Below are positions 4,794 to 6,071 of a stretch of 6,071 nt of DNA, piece by piece. Source of the stretch: VBDM01 sp035637655 (GTDB lineage Bacteria > Pseudomonadota > Gammaproteobacteria > Burkholderiales > SG8-39); contig DASPWT010000054.1 of assembly GCA_035637655.1 (NCBI GenBank), positions 1-6,071 of the forward strand, given 5' to 3'. Position 1 is the stretch's first letter. Each line of letters starts with the position of its first letter. The notes beneath the pieces were generated by a model. It saw only the letters and a list, made by a program, of their open reading frames with translations. It ran no database searches and was not told the DNA's origin. Made by a program: the position numbers and the translations under genes.

Positions 4794-6071
4794 TCAATGA
4801 AACGGGTGACGCAGGACGATGGTCTCGTTTCGATCGGCCCCGGTCGAGATCATGTCCACCGGCACACCGCAGACCGATTGCAGGCACTCGAGATAGGCGC
4901 GCGCCCGCGCGGGCAGCTTGTCGTAGGCGCTCAAGCCCACCGTGCTTTCCTGCCATCCCGGCAGCTCTTCGTATACGGGTTCGCAGCGCGCGGCGTCTTC
5001 TGCCGCGAGCGGCAGCAGCTCATGCAGCGCCCCGTCGATGCGGTAGCCGGTGCAGAGCCGGATCTTCTCCATGCCGTCGAGCACGTCCAGCTTGGTGATG
5101 CAAAGACCGGACACCCCATTGATCTGGATCGAGCGCCGGAGCGCCGCGGCGTCAAACCAGCCGCAGCGGCGCGCTCGCCCAGTGGTGGCGCCGAATTCCT
5201 GGCCGCGAGTGCGCAGCAGCTCGCCGGTGCTGTCATCGAGCTCGGTGGGAAAGGGACCCGAGCCGACGCGGGTCGTGTACGCCTTGGTGATGCCGAGCAC
5301 GTAATGGAGCATCTGCGGCCCGATGCCGGCCCCCGCCGCGGCTGCCCCGGCTACGCAGTTGCTCGAAGTCACGTACGGGTAGGTGCCGTGATCGACGTCG
5401 AGCAGCGCGCCTTGCGCCCCCTCGAACAGCAGGTTCTTTCCGGCGCGATTCGCGTCGTAGAGCGCGCGCGAAACGTCTGCGACCAGCGGTTTCAGCCGCG
5501 GCGCGAACGCAAGCGCGTCGTCCCGCGTCTTCGCAAAATCGACCGGCTTCGCGCCCAGGTATTTCGTCAGCACGAAGTTATGGAAATCGAGGAGCGTCTC
5601 GAGCTTCGCTGCAAAGCGCTCGGGTACCAGAAGGTCCCGGACACGGATCGCGCGGCGCGCGACCTTGTCCTCGTACGCGGGCCCGATGCCGCGGCCGGTG
5701 GTGCCGATTTTTGCGGCGCCTTGCGCCGATTCGCGCGCGATGTCGATCGCCGCGTGGTACGGGAGAATCAGGGGGCAGGCCTCGGAGATCCGCAGGCGGG
5801 CTGCGACGTCCGCGCCGACACGCTCGAGCTGGTCCATCTCCTCGATCAGCGCCTGCGGCGAAAGCACCACGCCGTTGCCGATATAGCAGGTCACGCCGTT
5901 CCTCAAGATGCCCGAGGGAACGAGGTGCAGCACGGTCTTCTTGCCGCCGATCACCAGCGTATGTCCGGCGTTGTGTCCGCCTTGGAAGCGCACCACCCCC
6001 TGCGCATGGTCGGTGAGCCAGTCCACCACCTTCCCCTTGCCTTCGTCACCCCACTGGGTGCCGATGACTAC
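4794..6071 (-). CDS. purA: Adenylosuccinate synthetase, N-terminus cut by window edge
   Basis: Catalyses the GTP-dependent joining of IMP and aspartate to adenylosuccinate, the first committed step from IMP to AMP, in the cytoplasm. The reading frame is open to the last base of the window and encodes 425 residues up to a TGA. Aligned by its motifs to the E. coli enzyme, only about five codons including the start are missing. Visible signatures (numbered from the first visible residue) are the GDEGKGK loop at 8-14 with the catalytic Asp9, GGHNAGH at 31-37 with the catalytic His37, the IMP loop GTTGRGIGPAYEDK at 123-136, FEGAQGALLDVDHGTYP at about 216-232, TTGRARRCGWFD at 296-307 and KLDVLDG at 327-333. 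All key residues are present, so it should be functional. The wording of the protein is typical of Betaproteobacteria, where purA usually lies in an hflK-hflC-hisZ neighbourhood; that side is outside the window. The next gene follows after 13 nt with no room for a terminator. Confidence 0.98.
   Translation of the reverse strand, partial: VVIGTQWGDEGKGKVVDWLTDHAQGVVRFQGGHNAGHTLVIGGKKTVLHLVPSGILRNGVTCYIGNGVVLSPQALIEEMDQLERVGADVAARLRISEACPLILPYHAAIDIARESAQGAAKIGTTGRGIGPAYEDKVARRAIRVRDLLVPERFAAKLETLLDFHNFVLTKYLGAKPVDFAKTRDDALAFAPRLKPLVADVSRALYDANRAGKNLLFEGAQGALLDVDHGTYPYVTSSNCVAGAAAAGAGIGPQMLHYVLGITKAYTTRVGSGPFPTELDDSTGELLRTRGQEFGATTGRARRCGWFDAAALRRSIQINGVSGLCITKLDVLDGMEKIRLCTGYRIDGALHELLPLAAEDAARCEPVYEELPGWQESTVGLSAYDKLPARARAYLECLQSVCGVPVDMISTGADRNETIVLRHPFH

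Noticed and set aside
3353..5098. Two long plus-strand frames (3353-4045 and 4055-5098) opposite the aryl-acid ligase and the 3' part of purA
   Set aside because: They are antisense shadows; the minus-strand proteins are unambiguous families. The 3' half of the second frame is dominated by Arg, Ala and Pro.

Overview
The window is a GC-rich stretch (about 60-65% G+C by eye) of a bacterial chromosome. It carries six consecutive genes, all on the minus strand, so transcription runs from right to left. The adenylosuccinate synthetase at the right end has the sequence style I associate with Betaproteobacteria (for example WLTDHAQGVVRFQGGHNAGH and AAAAGAGIGPQMLHYVLG). A betaproteobacterium, or a close relative, is therefore the most likely source. 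This assignment rests on recall of the family, not on a search.

Layout in the direction of transcription. (1) 6071-4794: purA, lacking only about five N-terminal codons at the window edge. (2) 4780-3131: a stand-alone aryl-acid AMP ligase of the EntE/DhbE/YbtE type, starting at GTG 13 nt after purA behind an ideal AAGGAG. (3) 3134-2292: a small amidohydrolase-2 (ACMSD-like) protein, joined to the ligase by a 4-bp GTGA stop/start overlap. (4) 2279-1518: a FabG-like short-chain dehydrogenase, 12 nt further on. (5) 1451-1143: an acyl carrier protein after a 66-nt gap that holds a perfect TATAAT and two small palindromes. (6) 1113-1 and beyond: the first 371 residues of a second, different AMP-forming ligase that resembles the aryl polyene/xanthomonadin ApeH/XanA2 group. 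There is no gene-free stretch above 300 bases, and I see no tRNA, rRNA, CRISPR array, insertion sequence or clear rho-independent terminator.

How the genes may work together (inference). The ACP and the second ligase look like a starter-loading pair of an aryl polyene or xanthomonadin-type type II polyketide cluster that continues past the left edge. The three genes before them (aryl-acid ligase, amidohydrolase, SDR) are not standard parts of such clusters. Their combination resembles the ligase/dehydrogenase/beta-ketoacyl-CoA hydrolase set used to shorten phenylpropenoic acids to hydroxybenzoates, so they could supply or tailor the aromatic starter. Alternatively they could form a separate salicylate-type module. 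The points most worth a second look are the binding-pocket residues of the first ligase (Asn-Cys-Leu, the salicylate pattern, plus an unexpected Asn), the missing metal-binding histidines in the amidohydrolase, and two distinct aryl-acid activators in one run of genes attached to the housekeeping gene purA.
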